Shown here: piece after piece, positions 48,322 to 57,662 of the stretch
Numbering within the stretch: the first letter of the stretch is position 1
How the letters are laid out: each line of letters opens with the position of its first letter
NCBI RefSeq assembly: GCF_902706605.1
Contig: NZ_CACSLH010000009.1
Span: forward strand, 1-64,000
Length of the DNA: 64,000 nucleotides
Origin: Enterococcus sp. CSURQ0835
GTDB lineage: Bacteria > Bacillota > Bacilli > Lactobacillales > Enterococcaceae
Reading direction: 5' to 3'
Program-made: the position numbers and the translations under genes
Notes under the pieces: model-generated
Databases searched by the model: none
The model's input: only the letters and a program-made list of their open reading frames with translations
Told to the model about the DNA's origin: nothing

Positions 48322-49008
48322 ATGCCAAAATTAGTTTTTTCTCGTCACGGGCTTAGCGAATGGAACCAAAAAAATCTTTTCACTGGTTGGGTCGACGTTG
48401 ATTTAGCGCCAGAAGGTGTTGAAGAAGCCAAAGAAGGCGGACGTAAAATCAAAGAAGCTGGCATCGAATTTGATGTAGCTTACACTTCTGTTTTAACGCG
48501 TGCCATCAAAACTTGTAACTACATTTTAGAATACTCAGATCAACTTTGGGTTCCTCAAATCAAATCTTGGCGCTTAAACGAACGTCATTACGGTGCGTTA
48601 CAAGGCCTAGATAAAAAAGCGACTGCTGAAAAATATGGTGACGAACAAGTTCACATCTGGCGTCGTTCATACGATACTTTACCTCCACTATTGGATGCAT
48701 CTGACGAAGGTTCAGCTGCAAAAGACCGTCGCTATTCAATGTTAGATCCACGCGACGTTCCTGGTGGTGAAAACTTAAAAGTAACGTTAGAACGGGCATT
48801 ACCTTTCTGGCAAGATCAAATCGCACCTGCTTTACTAGACGGAAAAACAGTTTTAGTTGCAGCTCACGGTAATTCACTACGCGCTTTAGCAAAACACATC
48901 GAAGGTATTTCAGATGATGACATCATGAATCTTGAAATCCCAACTGGTCAACCATTAGTTTATGACTTGAACGATGATCTAACTGTTGCGAAAAAATACT
49001 ATTTATAA
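48322..49008 (+). CDS. gpmA: 2,3-bisphosphoglycerate-dependent phosphoglycerate mutase
   Basis: 228 residues; glycolytic 3-PG to 2-PG conversion through a phospho-His. SRHGLSEWN holds the phosphorylated His9; [11 protein letters not shown] and [10 protein letters not shown] complete the active site. Strongly biased codon use. ATG after AAAGGAG. Monocistronic with its own promoter and terminator. Confidence 0.97.
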   Translation: MPKLVFSRHGLSEWNQKNLFTGWVDVDLAPEGVEEAKEGGRKIKEAGIEFDVAYTSVLTRAIKTCNYILEYSDQLWVPQIKSWRLNERHYGALQGLDKKATAEKYGDEQVHIWRRSYDTLPPLLDASDEGSAAKDRRYSMLDPRDVPGGENLKVTLERALPFWQDQIAPALLDGKTVLVAAHGNSLRALAKHIEGISDDDIMNLEIPTGQPLVYDLNDDLTVAKKYYL

Positions 49009-49022
49009 TTTTTAACGTCCAT

Positions 49023-49056
49023 AAAAGCCGCATCTAAAAATTGGATGCGGCTTTTT
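49023..49056 (+). terminator. gpmA terminator
   Basis: Stem AAAAGCCGCATC / GATGCGGCTTTTT, 9-nt loop, T run. Confidence 0.9.
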
Positions 49057-49081
49057 AATCCGTGCCAACCATTCAGTCAAT

Positions 49082-49123
49082 AAAAAAATGTTCTGAAGAC
49101 GGTAATGTCTTCAGAACATTTTT
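49082..49123. terminator. Terminator of the adhesin gene
   Basis: 17-bp perfect stem (49084-49100 with 49107-49123), 6-nt loop, T run on the minus strand; 2 bp after the adhesin stop codon. Works in both directions. Confidence 0.9.
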
Positions 49124-49125
49124 AG

Positions 49126-52100
49126 TTACTCTTCTTTTTTCTTCCGTTCGACACCAAACAGTCCGGCAAGACCGATCAACATCGCACCTAACAAACCGAA
49201 GTGATTTGTTTTTTCACCTGTTTGTGGGTAAGTTTTTTCGCCCGCGACCAATTGTTTTTTCGCTTGTTGGCCAGTTAACACTTGGTCGACTGGTGTGGCT
49301 GCGTGAGCTACTTCAACCGGTGTCTTGTTGGATTGCACAGGTGTTTGAGCAGTCAGCGCATTACCTTTTTCAGTTGCAGGTGTCGTGGTTAATGGCGTCG
49401 CTACATTCGTTGTAACTTGCGGCGTATCAGTCGTTGGATTGCTTTTGGGTGTATCCGGTACCGCTGGTTGAGCTGGATTTATTTTAGCGTAACTGAACGT
49501 GATCTCAATCGGCGTATCCGTTAAAGTTCCCGTCAAGGCACCCGTTACTTTAGTCAATACATAACCTGCGATTGGTTGCTCTTTAACCGTGTATTTTCCA
49601 CCAACAGTTCCCGTGATCGTTTGATCTGGTAAAATCGGGTTGCCTGTGTTGTCGTGGTAGTGGACGACAACTGTTCCTTGGTTAGTAGCTGGTGCATCTG
49701 CTTGATAAACATACGTCACATCAAGCGGTTGGGTAGTGATTTGTCCGCTTGCTTCACCGAGAATATTTTTCAAATGGTAGCCCGCGATCGTCTTCATAGC
49801 TGTCGTATAATCATTGCCGACATTTCCGGTGATGACCACTGCTGGTTGCAAAGCTGTTCCATTTTGATCTTGATAGTGAACTGTTACCGTTCCTTTTGAA
49901 ATATCAGGACGTTTATCTGGCGTGTAAACATAAGTTACTTCGATTGGATCTTTCGTGTACGTGCCGGTTGCATCGCCATTGACCCGAGCCAACCGATAAT
50001 TTGCAATCGTAGCTGCTTGAGTCGAGTAAGCAGTGCCGACTTGGCCATCTAAGATTCGATCAGCTAATAACAGTTGACCCGCTTCATCTTGATAATGCAC
50101 GACGACTGTTCCTTGCGCTGCTTCAGGTGCGTCTTGCGCATACACATACGTAACATCGATTGGATCTTTTGTGATCGTACCATTAGGGTTTCCTGTAACT
50201 CGTACAAAATGATAGCCACTGATCGTTGCTTGATCTGTTGTATATGGATCGCCAACATTTCCAGTGATGACTTGGTTCGGTAATAATGCTTGGCCCATTT
50301 CATCGTGGTAAGCGACAGTGACCTGACCTTTTTGTGATTCGGGTTGACTATCTTTCGCATAAATATAAGTGACCGTGATCGGATCTTTTGCGATTTGGCC
50401 TGTCCGGTTTCCCGTTACACTTTGTAAATGATAGCCGGTAATTTGAGCGACACGATCAGGATACGCAGCACCCACGTCACCGCTAAAAGTTACGGGTTGT
50501 AGTAATTCATTCCCTGCAGCATCTTGATAGTAATAAGTGACCGTTCCGATTTGGATCACTGGTACGTCTTTTTTATACGTAACCGTTGTTTGTTCATCGG
50601 TCGGTTGCGTGCTACTTTGAGCTGGCGTGAAGTTGACTTGGGTTTGATCGGGCGTATAGCCATCGATCGTTGGCACTTGGAACGTTACGCTAGACTTACT
50701 TGGTGTATATGTCATTTGGCCAGAGACTAGATCTTTCACCGCTTGCCAAGTGAGTGTCGTCGTTTCTGGTTGCGGTGTTTTGTCGTCAGCCCCAGTGAAA
50801 TTCACAACGTAATTATTTTGAACGGTGCTCGTTTGCATTTTATGCGTTAAGTAGATCGTATAGTTGTTGGGTTTTGTGGCATCCGTTGAAAGAAGCACAC
50901 CTTGAGCAAAATCATCAGAATCAAATTGATAGCCGTTAGCTAGATAATCTTTGATAGCTGCATCTTTGTCAAAAGTACTTTGGGTTCCCGCTTCCCCTTT
51001 CAAACTAGGATCTGTCGCATTCGTGATTAAAGTCAATTCTTGATTGGTCGTTTTATCTACGACTTTGACTTGGGCATAACCGGCTTGGGTATAAAGAACA
51101 TAAACGGTTTGATTTGAATCAATGAACGGAATCTCCGTTGTCCCAGTTGCAAGTTTCGTCCAAACTTTTCCATCATTTGAAGTCAAGATTTCCTTGATCG
51201 TCAAATCAGGGTAGTCTTTCACTAAATCTCCTACTACGATTTGATTACTTAAATTCCCAGTAATCGTTTGATCAGGAACAGTCGTACCATTTTCTACGAC
51301 GGGGGTATTTTTTGGTAAGTCAGTTGGATTTTGCGGCGTGCTGTTAAGATCGATCACACCATATTTAACATTGACATTCCAATCTTTCACTAAAATAAAC
51401 GTGTAAGTCGGTGTCGTGTCACCAAATTTTCCAACGTTACTGACCAAATCAGCTTGCTTCGTCGCAAGATCTTTTAATTGACCCGTGCCATCTAAAATGA
51501 CTGGCTGACTCCCAGCTTGACCCGTATAAATCACATACTTTCCTTCATTCGTCACGGCTAACAAATGATAGTTAGATTGACTTAAGAAACTATTTAAAGT
51601 TTTAACCGTTACAGGGTCATCAATCAAATCAAAGGAACTACCTAGCCCCCCTGCTAAAACAGAGCCGGGTGCGATCGTGATTTGTTTACCATCGGCTTGC
51701 AACAATTGATAGTTGACTTTGACGTTGCCGATGCCTTGTTTGTATTCATAAGGTTGGATGAACCAGCCAGTAAAATCAGAACTTGGATCGACCCAATTAA
51801 CTGTAAAGGCACCATAATGTGTAGCATCAGGCGTTAAAATATTTTCCCAGCCGACTGTCGTTTGGTTGACACTGCTACCATCAGCATTACTTGGATAAGG
51901 CGAAGCATATGTGCCAGCTCCATCATAAGGCGCGACAGGAACGTTTTGAGCATTCAAATCTTTAACGATAAAAGAAGGTGTTTCAAAAGTCGTCGTACCA
52001 TCTTTTAAAACGATAGGTTGCAACAATAAGTGTTGATTTTTATAACTAGCTTTTAAAGCTGGATTGCGATTGGTTTGTAATGGCGAGATATCCGCAATTT

Positions 52101-53742
52101 GGTTATAGCTTAAATTCAACTGTGTCAAATCAGGTTTTTCCGCTAAAGCTGAGACATTATCGATTGAAAACATCGGTAAATTCACCGTTTGCAATTGATT
52201 TAGATTTTTCAACGCTGAGATATCAAACAGATTCCCATTTTTAGTTGCAGTTCCCCAACGAAGAGCATTGGCTTCATAAGTTGGCGCGATGGAAAGTGTC
52301 TTGAGACCCGTCGCATTTTGTAAACCTTCTAATGAGTACATTGCCATTAACGCATTGTAATACGTCGTGACTTGTTGGTAACTGCCACTGCCAGTGATTT
52401 GTTTAGCCGCACTGGAAGATAAATTTTGCAGTTGTGCTAAGTCATTTTTAGTGAAATTGGCCCGAAAGTCATTGATGGTGGCATATTTATCTGCGTAAGC
52501 CGAGTCCCAAAGTACATATTGAAACGCGTAATCAGGCATCCATTCATCAATGTAATATTGACCGGTCGTCGCATCTTGACCTTTGGCATCCATCGCGATT
52601 TGATTAGCGTAATCACTGTCTTGCCAAGCGTGAGCTCCACTAACTTGATTTAAAGCAGGATGGGTATATGACCATTGCATCGCTGCCGTATTGGAAATAT
52701 TAAATTGCGGACTACCAGGTACTTCGTTAGCCGATGCAACCGCAGCTAGTTCCAAGTCAGCCAATTGTAACGCGTCACTTTGAACAGGTGTCGCTTCAGC
52801 TGGTTCGCTTTCACTAGTAGTGGTCTTAGCAACTACCGCTGAATCAGTTGGAGCTGAGGCTGTTTGATTTGACGTAACGTTCGTCACTGGATTTTGATTT
52901 TGAATACCTTGAGTAGTTGGCGTCGGTTCAACTTCAGCATTACTTTGATTAGGTACGACCGTTTGAGCCGTCGATTCATTCGTTGTCGATACAGCAGATG
53001 GAGCAACTGGAGCAACTGGCGTAGTGGCTGTTAAATCAGTTGAACTAGTTGTAGTTTTGTCAGTTGTTGCTGTCGTTACTGTTGATGATGTTGGTTCAGT
53101 AGTGGTAGCAGACACTGCTGGTTCTGTTGGCGTTTGAACAGCTAGCATTTGCGCTTCATTTGTAGCAGTTGGTGTTTGCACAGTTGGTTGTTCAGTCACT
53201 GGAGCTGGCGTTGGATTTGTCGTAGTCGTTACAGTATCATTTGCTGGCACTTCAACTGGCGAGACAGTTGTTGATTGCGGTTGGACTGTTGCGGCTGGTT
53301 GCGTTGATTGAGTTGTTTCTGATGGATCAGCTGCTGTGGCAGATCCGGCAGTCGGCGCAACTACTTGGGTTGAAACAGTTTGTTCAACCTGAGCTTTTGG
53401 TGCGACAGTCACTGGTTCATTTTGTGGTGTAGCTTGTTCCGAAACGGCCGGGCTGGCAGTCGTTGTAGTCGTTTGAGCTGCAGAACTTTCAGTCGCTTGC
53501 GTTGTTAGTGTGGTTGATTGCTCCGTCGTGGAAGCTTCCCTGGTTGCGTCTGCAGTGCCCGAACTGGCCGCTTGTAATGTAGCAGCTATAGTTGTGTTTG
53601 AAGTTTGATCGACTTCAGCAGCTTGAACTGATTGACTGTTTAACGTCGTGACAAAAAAGACACCACTAACGACCGTAATTCCAACGGCTACCCATTGTTT
53701 TTTCTTTTTTCTCAATTTGTAATGAACTGTCTTTTCAACCAT
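49126..53742 (-). CDS. Cell-wall-anchored adhesin with LRR and MucBP repeats
   Basis: 1538 residues. The N-terminal signal peptide (HYKLRKKKKQWVAVGIT, related to the KxYKxGKxW type) is cleaved near VQAAE (about 42). About 45-325 is Ser/Thr/Pro/Gln-rich and disordered. About 330-580 is internalin-like with leucine-rich units (ISALKNLNQLQTVNL, LTQLNLSYNQIADISPL). A MUB-like region follows, then five tandem MucBP domains of about 70-75 residues (GTVxVxYxDxxG...ITGxVG...TYVY). The C-terminus has YPQTGE, a hydrophobic segment and ERKKKEE, so sortase should anchor it to peptidoglycan. Probable mucus or host-surface adhesin (inference). ATG follows AAGGA. Confidence 0.92.
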   Translation of the reverse strand: MVEKTVHYKLRKKKKQWVAVGITVVSGVFFVTTLNSQSVQAAEVDQTSNTTIAATLQAASSGTADATREASTTEQSTTLTTQATESSAAQTTTTTASPAVSEQATPQNEPVTVAPKAQVEQTVSTQVVAPTAGSATAADPSETTQSTQPAATVQPQSTTVSPVEVPANDTVTTTTNPTPAPVTEQPTVQTPTATNEAQMLAVQTPTEPAVSATTTEPTSSTVTTATTDKTTTSSTDLTATTPVAPVAPSAVSTTNESTAQTVVPNQSNAEVEPTPTTQGIQNQNPVTNVTSNQTASAPTDSAVVAKTTTSESEPAEATPVQSDALQLADLELAAVASANEVPGSPQFNISNTAAMQWSYTHPALNQVSGAHAWQDSDYANQIAMDAKGQDATTGQYYIDEWMPDYAFQYVLWDSAYADKYATINDFRANFTKNDLAQLQNLSSSAAKQITGSGSYQQVTTYYNALMAMYSLEGLQNATGLKTLSIAPTYEANALRWGTATKNGNLFDISALKNLNQLQTVNLPMFSIDNVSALAEKPDLTQLNLSYNQIADISPLQTNRNPALKASYKNQHLLLQPIVLKDGTTTFETPSFIVKDLNAQNVPVAPYDGAGTYASPYPSNADGSSVNQTTVGWENILTPDATHYGAFTVNWVDPSSDFTGWFIQPYEYKQGIGNVKVNYQLLQADGKQITIAPGSVLAGGLGSSFDLIDDPVTVKTLNSFLSQSNYHLLAVTNEGKYVIYTGQAGSQPVILDGTGQLKDLATKQADLVSNVGKFGDTTPTYTFILVKDWNVNVKYGVIDLNSTPQNPTDLPKNTPVVENGTTVPDQTITGNLSNQIVVGDLVKDYPDLTIKEILTSNDGKVWTKLATGTTEIPFIDSNQTVYVLYTQAGYAQVKVVDKTTNQELTLITNATDPSLKGEAGTQSTFDKDAAIKDYLANGYQFDSDDFAQGVLLSTDATKPNNYTIYLTHKMQTSTVQNNYVVNFTGADDKTPQPETTTLTWQAVKDLVSGQMTYTPSKSSVTFQVPTIDGYTPDQTQVNFTPAQSSTQPTDEQTTVTYKKDVPVIQIGTVTYYYQDAAGNELLQPVTFSGDVGAAYPDRVAQITGYHLQSVTGNRTGQIAKDPITVTYIYAKDSQPESQKGQVTVAYHDEMGQALLPNQVITGNVGDPYTTDQATISGYHFVRVTGNPNGTITKDPIDVTYVYAQDAPEAAQGTVVVHYQDEAGQLLLADRILDGQVGTAYSTQAATIANYRLARVNGDATGTYTKDPIEVTYVYTPDKRPDISKGTVTVHYQDQNGTALQPAVVITGNVGNDYTTAMKTIAGYHLKNILGEASGQITTQPLDVTYVYQADAPATNQGTVVVHYHDNTGNPILPDQTITGTVGGKYTVKEQPIAGYVLTKVTGALTGTLTDTPIEITFSYAKINPAQPAVPDTPKSNPTTDTPQVTTNVATPLTTTPATEKGNALTAQTPVQSNKTPVEVAHAATPVDQVLTGQQAKKQLVAGEKTYPQTGEKTNHFGLLGAMLIGLAGLFGVERKKKEE
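49485..50560. repeat. Five tandem MucBP-coding repeats
   Basis: About 215-bp units encoding VTVxYxDxxGxxLLP...ITGNVG...ITKDPIxVTYVYA. Copies are clearly related in protein but diverged in DNA, unlike the near-identical 81-bp repeat at 2192-2494, so they are older. Confidence 0.85.
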
Positions 53743-53791
53743 TTCATTTCCTTCTCTCCTGGATTTCCTTCTGACTCTTTCTCACAAAACG

Positions 53792-53834
53792 ATTATAACG
53801 CGTTGAATTTAGATAGAAAGAAATAAGGTGTCAA
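53792..53834 (-). promoter_or_regulatory. Adhesin gene promoter region
   Basis: Consensus TTGACA (53829-53834), 17 bp, TAAATT (53806-53811); a perfect TATAAT (53792-53797) lies 14 bp further. Upstream, an inverted repeat TTATTTGA / TCAAATAA (53867-53874 with 53884-53891) could be an operator. The rest of the 289-bp gap is AT-rich without genes. Confidence 0.6.
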
Positions 53835-54007
53835 ATTCAACCTCTACATTCTTCAAAAAAAGTTTGTTATTTGAATATGAGTTTCAAATAAATGGTCAGC
53901 CAGTTTTTTTGGTTTTTAATTTCAAATTTTGTTCTTTTTATACTCTGTTTCAAAAATGCTTTGACCAAACTAAAAAGTCTTTCGCATTTTTTATAAAAAA
54001 ATTCCAT

Positions 54008-54033
54008 AAAAAAGAAGCCCCGCAGGACTCCTT
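54008..54033 (-). terminator. udk terminator overlapping the stop codon
   Basis: Minus strand AAGGAGTCC / GGGCTTCTT (9 pairs with G-U), 4-nt loop, six T; the TAA of udk (54032-54034) touches the stem. Confidence 0.75.
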
Positions 54034-54658
54034 ACTCATGATTTAAAAAACTAGCGACTTTTGTAGCGATCAAATCAATCGCGACATGATTCTCGCCGCC
54101 TTCGGGTACGATAATGTCAGCGTAACGCTTCGTCGGTTCGATAAACTGATGGTACATCGGTTTGACCACGGTCAAATATTGTTCGATCACAGAATCTAGC
54201 GTGCGGCCGCGTTCTTCCATATCGCGTTTGATCCGACGAATGATTCGAATGTCATCATCCGTGTCGACGTAAAGTTTGATATCCATTAGATCCCGCAAAC
54301 GTTCATCTTCTAAAATCAAAATTCCTTCTAAGATGATAACTTCTTTTGGCTCTTGAATGATCGTCGCTTCACTTCGCGTATGCGCTACATAATCATAGAC
54401 CGGTTTTTCGATTTCTTCATAGTTCAATAAGCGTTTGACATGTTCGATCAATAGATCCGTGTCAAAGGCAAACGGATGATCGTAATTTGTTTTCAGCCGT
54501 TCTTCAAAGCTCAACTCACTTTGGTCTTTGTAATAAGAATCTTGTTCGAGCATCATGATGGAATGATCGGGAAAATGATTGTAAATAGCACGGCTGACAC
54601 TGGTCTTGCCGCTACCGGAGCCACCGGTAACGCCGATGATGATGGGTTTGTCGTTCAT
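54032..54658 (-). CDS. udk: Uridine kinase
   Basis: 208 residues; phosphorylates uridine and cytidine to the monophosphates. P-loop [21 protein letters not shown] and the YDY...R segment are intact. 19 bp after the HAD phosphatase gene, third gene of rsuA-like/HAD/udk. Confidence 0.96.
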   Translation of the reverse strand: MNDKPIIIGVTGGSGSGKTSVSRAIYNHFPDHSIMMLEQDSYYKDQSELSFEERLKTNYDHPFAFDTDLLIEHVKRLLNYEEIEKPVYDYVAHTRSEATIIQEPKEVIILEGILILEDERLRDLMDIKLYVDTDDDIRIIRRIKRDMEERGRTLDSVIEQYLTVVKPMYHQFIEPTKRYADIIVPEGGENHVAIDLIATKVASFLNHE

Positions 54659-54677
54659 GGATACGTTGACCTCTTTC

Positions 54678-55367
54678 TTATACAGTTTGGGATAAAAGTT
54701 TCGGAAGCTGCGCTAAATGTTGAATTTGATAAGTTGGATTGATCTCAGTAGCTGGTGCTTGTTGCGGATTGAGCCAGATCGTATCGATCCCGGCATTTAT
54801 GCCACCTTTGATATCGGATGTCAGTGAGTCGCCAATGATCACCGTTTCGTTTTTGGAAAAATTCGGGATCGCCGCAAAGACTTTAGTAAAAAATTCTTTC
54901 ATTGGTTTGTTGACTCCTAGCTCTTCTGAGATGAAGATAGCTTTGAAATAAGGTGCCAAACCAGATTCTCGCAAGCGTTGGCGCTGGGTCACACCGACAC
55001 CGTTTGTCACCACGTAAAGATCATAGTCTAGCGCTAATTGTTTGATCACCGCTAGACTATCTTCATACAAGTCGTGGCCCTCATTCAAATACTTGCGGTA
55101 ACATTCCTCAACTGCAGGACCGTCGACTACTTTGTCATACTGGCTAAAAAATTTGTGAAAGCGCGTGTCCAATAATTCTTGCCGCGTCAACTGACCCAGT
55201 TCATATTCACGCCAAAAATTTTGATTCATCGTCTGATAGGCCTGTTTGATTGCAGGTGTCAGTGGCACGCCCATATCGTGGAATAACCGTTTTAAAGCTT
55301 GATCTTCTGCTGCTTTAAAATCTAACAGCGTATCATCCACATCAAATAATAAAGTGTGATAATGCAT
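54678..55367 (-). CDS. HAD-family nucleotidase, YjjG-like
   Basis: 229 residues. HAD motifs: [11 protein letters not shown] (Asp nucleophile), II VVTNG, III K in [17 protein letters not shown]. The helical cap after motif I (about 15-90) and overall sequence fit the YjjG/YfnB pyrimidine 5'-nucleotidase group, which removes noncanonical nucleotides. Its position before udk supports a nucleotide role. 10 bp after the rsuA-like gene. Confidence 0.85.
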   Translation of the reverse strand: MHYHTLLFDVDDTLLDFKAAEDQALKRLFHDMGVPLTPAIKQAYQTMNQNFWREYELGQLTRQELLDTRFHKFFSQYDKVVDGPAVEECYRKYLNEGHDLYEDSLAVIKQLALDYDLYVVTNGVGVTQRQRLRESGLAPYFKAIFISEELGVNKPMKEFFTKVFAAIPNFSKNETVIIGDSLTSDIKGGINAGIDTIWLNPQQAPATEINPTYQIQHLAQLPKLLSQTV

Positions 55368-55377
55368 CGTTTTCCTT

Positions 55378-56094
55378 CTATCTAAAATATTTTTTTAACG
55401 CGCGTAATTCTGATCTTTCTAATGGGCGATAATCCCCCAGAGCAAGGTCTTGCGGTAATTCAAGTGGTCCCATTTTAATGCGCGTCAAGCGAGTCACTTT
55501 TTTCCCACAAGCTAAAAACATTTTTTTGACTTGGTGAAACTTGCCTTCGTTGATGGTAAGTAAAACAGCTGAACTTTTTTCAGTCGCACTCAAGATGACC
55601 AATTCGGCGGGTTGGCAGCGCGTCCCATCTAAAAAACAAATCCCTTGTTCAAAAGCGTGCACGTCAGCTATCGTCACTTTTTCATTGACTAAAGCATAAT
55701 ACGTCTTTTGGACTTTCAAATCCGGTTGCAACAAGTCGTAACCTAGTTGCCCGTTATCGGTCAAAAGTAATAAGCCACTCGTATCACGATCCAACCGACC
55801 TACCGGGTAAATAGCTGGATTAAAATCAGCTGGCCGTAACAACTGCGTTACCGTTTGGAACCGCGAATCTTTTTTAGCGGTGACGACACCAGCTGGTTTA
55901 TGCAATAAAAAATAATGCGCGTCAGTCGTCAAGCGTGTACCCGCGACGATGATCTCATGTAGTTGGCTATCGACATTCCGGTTTTGTTTTTGCTCGACCT
56001 GGCCATCGATTAAAACTTTTCGCTGTTGGAACAAACGTTTCAGCTCTTTGCGGGTCGTGGAAAGTTTTTCTTCTATCAGCTTATCTAAACGCAT
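55378..56094 (-). CDS. RsuA-family 16S rRNA pseudouridine synthase
   Basis: 238 residues. An N-terminal S4 RNA-binding domain (RLDKLIEEKLSTTRKELKRL) and a catalytic domain with GRLDRDTSGLLLLT carrying the active Asp. RsuA-type enzymes modify U516 of 16S rRNA; the RluB/RluE branches act on 23S, so target assignment is by similarity only. ATG 5 nt after AAGGAG. First gene of a three-gene operon with a good promoter. Confidence 0.9.
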   Translation of the reverse strand: MRLDKLIEEKLSTTRKELKRLFQQRKVLIDGQVEQKQNRNVDSQLHEIIVAGTRLTTDAHYFLLHKPAGVVTAKKDSRFQTVTQLLRPADFNPAIYPVGRLDRDTSGLLLLTDNGQLGYDLLQPDLKVQKTYYALVNEKVTIADVHAFEQGICFLDGTRCQPAELVILSATEKSSAVLLTINEGKFHQVKKMFLACGKKVTRLTRIKMGPLELPQDLALGDYRPLERSELRALKKYFR

Positions 56095-56120
56095 AAAAAC
56101 TCCTTTATGTACCTCGCACT

Positions 56121-56148
56121 ATTATACAAAACTGACTGCTGAATGCAA
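56121..56148 (-). promoter_or_regulatory. Promoter of the rsuA-HAD-udk operon
   Basis: TTGCAT (56143-56148), 16 bp, perfect TATAAT (56121-56126), minus strand. Confidence 0.65.
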
Positions 56149-56167
56149 ACCCAAAAAAGGCTATTGC

Positions 56168-56372
56168 TTGACGAAAGTTGAAATTCGCGTTAGGGTTATA
56201 AGGTAAAGTGAATAGGATTTCTCATACACAGCGTAATGACCTGGTAGAGAAAGTTGAATGACGACTTTTTTAAGGACAGCTGGTTTAGGCTGTCTTTTTG
56301 CGTATTTCTGCAAATACCTCGTGCTGAGAATAACCCGTCACTTAAAAAAGCTATCTGAAAACCAACAGATAG
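56168..56372 (+). promoter_or_regulatory. rplY leader with two tandem terminator-like hairpins
   Basis: Divergent from the rsuA-like gene. Promoter candidate TTGACG (56168-56173), 17 bp, TAGGGT (weak -10). Then AAGTTG/CGACTT with a T run (about 56251-56271), GACAGC/GCTGTC with TTTTT (56275-56299), GTATTT/AAATAC (56302-56317) and CTATCTG/CAGATAG (56351-56372), which ends 10 nt before the Shine-Dalgarno. Terminators ahead of the gene they precede suggest transcription attenuation. I do not match it to a known RNA family. Confidence 0.5.
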
Positions 56373-56397
56373 GCACATTTTAAGGAGGAATTTGGTT

Positions 56398-57024
56398 ATG
56401 GCAGTAACATTGAATGTTGAAGAAAGAGCAACTCGTCCCCGCGCACTACGAAACAAACTTCGTCACGAAGGAAAGATCCCTGGCGTAGTTTATGGTTATG
56501 AAATCGAAAGCACACCGATCTCAATCGATGCGCGTGATTTTTCAAAACTATTACGAGAAAACGGAACCAACACCGTGTTCACAATGAGCTTGAACGGTAA
56601 AAAAGTAAATACATTATTACACCAAACTCAAACGGATACTTTCACTCGTCAATTGACGCACGTGGAATTCCTATCTGTTAACATGACAGAAGAAACTGAA
56701 GTCGAAACCGATATCGTTTTAGTTGGCGAAGCAGCTGGTGTCAAAGCTGGCGGTGTCTTGACTCAAACGTTGTATCAAGCAACTGTTTCTGCAACACCAG
56801 ACAAATTGCCTGAATCAATCGAAGTCGATGTTGCAAACCTTGAGATCGGTCAAGCATTGTATGTTTCTGATCTAGCGAAAAATGACGACTACAAAGTCAT
56901 CACTGATCCAGAAGAACAAATCGTTTCGATCCAAGAAGCACAAGAGATCCCTGAAGAAGAACCAGCTGAAGGTACCGAAGCTGAACCAGAAGTTATCGGT
57001 GAAAGCGAAAACGAAGGAGAATAA
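56398..57024 (+). CDS. rplY: 50S ribosomal protein L25 (general stress protein Ctc type)
   Basis: 208 residues. An N-terminal 5S rRNA-binding L25 domain (RPRALRNKLRHEGKIPGVVYG) and a C-terminal TL5/CTC beta domain, ending in an acidic tail. ATG at 56398 is 9 nt after AGGAGG; the in-frame TTG at 56392 is too close to it. Bacillus ctc is a SigB stress gene; lactobacillales lack SigB, and here the long leader suggests RNA-level control (inference). Confidence 0.95.
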   Translation: MAVTLNVEERATRPRALRNKLRHEGKIPGVVYGYEIESTPISIDARDFSKLLRENGTNTVFTMSLNGKKVNTLLHQTQTDTFTRQLTHVEFLSVNMTEETEVETDIVLVGEAAGVKAGGVLTQTLYQATVSATPDKLPESIEVDVANLEIGQALYVSDLAKNDDYKVITDPEEQIVSIQEAQEIPEEEPAEGTEAEPEVIGESENEGE

Positions 57025-57051
57025 TCACCTTCTTTCATCAATTCGTTGATG

Positions 57052-57083
57052 AAAAAAAGCGGCCGCTTGCGGTCGCTTTTTTT
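57052..57083 (+). terminator. rplY terminator
   Basis: GC-rich stem AGCGGCCG / CGGTCGCT with a short loop, A-run before and T7 after. Confidence 0.9.
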
Positions 57084-57211
57084 GACTTAACGTAAATCTT
57101 AGCAGCTAGATACTTTGAGCGGTTCCATTTTTTATTGAACTGTCCTTGCCTTCATTAGTAAATCTCACGCTGACTCCCTTGTAATTTTAACGAAAATACA
57201 AGTAGAATCAT

Positions 57212-57240
57212 TTGTCATTTCCTGATTAATTCGATAAAAT
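57212..57240 (+). promoter_or_regulatory. Promoter of the DUF960-like gene
   Basis: TTGTCA (57212-57217), 17 bp, TAAAAT (57235-57240), both 5/6 to consensus. Confidence 0.7.
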
Positions 57241-57300
57241 GTATCACTACAGGATGAAATTGATTGAGTTGTGAATCGATCGATAAAGGAGGGCCAAAAA

Positions 57301-57624
57301 ATGTTTGAGACATTTGATTCAAATCGCAGTCGTTACGCCTCTGTTGGAGTGGTATCTAGTTTACCAGGTGAATTGATCGATAGTATTTGGTTCATCATTG
57401 ATTTAGACCTGAAAGGCTTGATTCCTTTAAACAATATACTGACCTTTGATCTGATCAATAAAAAAGGTCATGTGACGATGCATTTTTCTCAAGAAGACAG
57501 CCAAGTGGAGATGGATATCGATCTTCCTTTCCTCTATTCTTCTGAATTTCCCACTGAAGTGTATGCTTATGATGACGGGAACCGTCAGACGATTCTTTTA
57601 CCAAATGAAATCAGACAACGTTGA
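57301..57624 (+). CDS. DUF960-like small protein
   Basis: 107 residues, no signal peptide or membrane segment. The pattern SRYASVGVVSSLPGELIDSIW near the start and TILLPNEIRQR at the end resembles DUF960, a small cytoplasmic family of Firmicutes of unknown function. ATG at 57301 after AAAGGAGGG (an upstream in-frame start at 57271 precedes the Shine-Dalgarno). Own promoter and terminator, so expressed alone. Confidence 0.75.
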   Translation: MFETFDSNRSRYASVGVVSSLPGELIDSIWFIIDLDLKGLIPLNNILTFDLINKKGHVTMHFSQEDSQVEMDIDLPFLYSSEFPTEVYAYDDGNRQTILLPNEIRQR

Positions 57625-57626
57625 TC

Positions 57627-57662
57627 AAAACCACGATTGGAAAAACTCAATCGTGGTTTTTT
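57627..57662. terminator. Shared terminator overlapping a convergent stop codon
   Basis: Perfect stem AAAACCACGATTG / CAATCGTGGTTTT, 8-nt loop. The TGA of the minus-strand gene (57647-57649) lies in the loop/arm, so its last codons are part of the hairpin. Confidence 0.9.
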
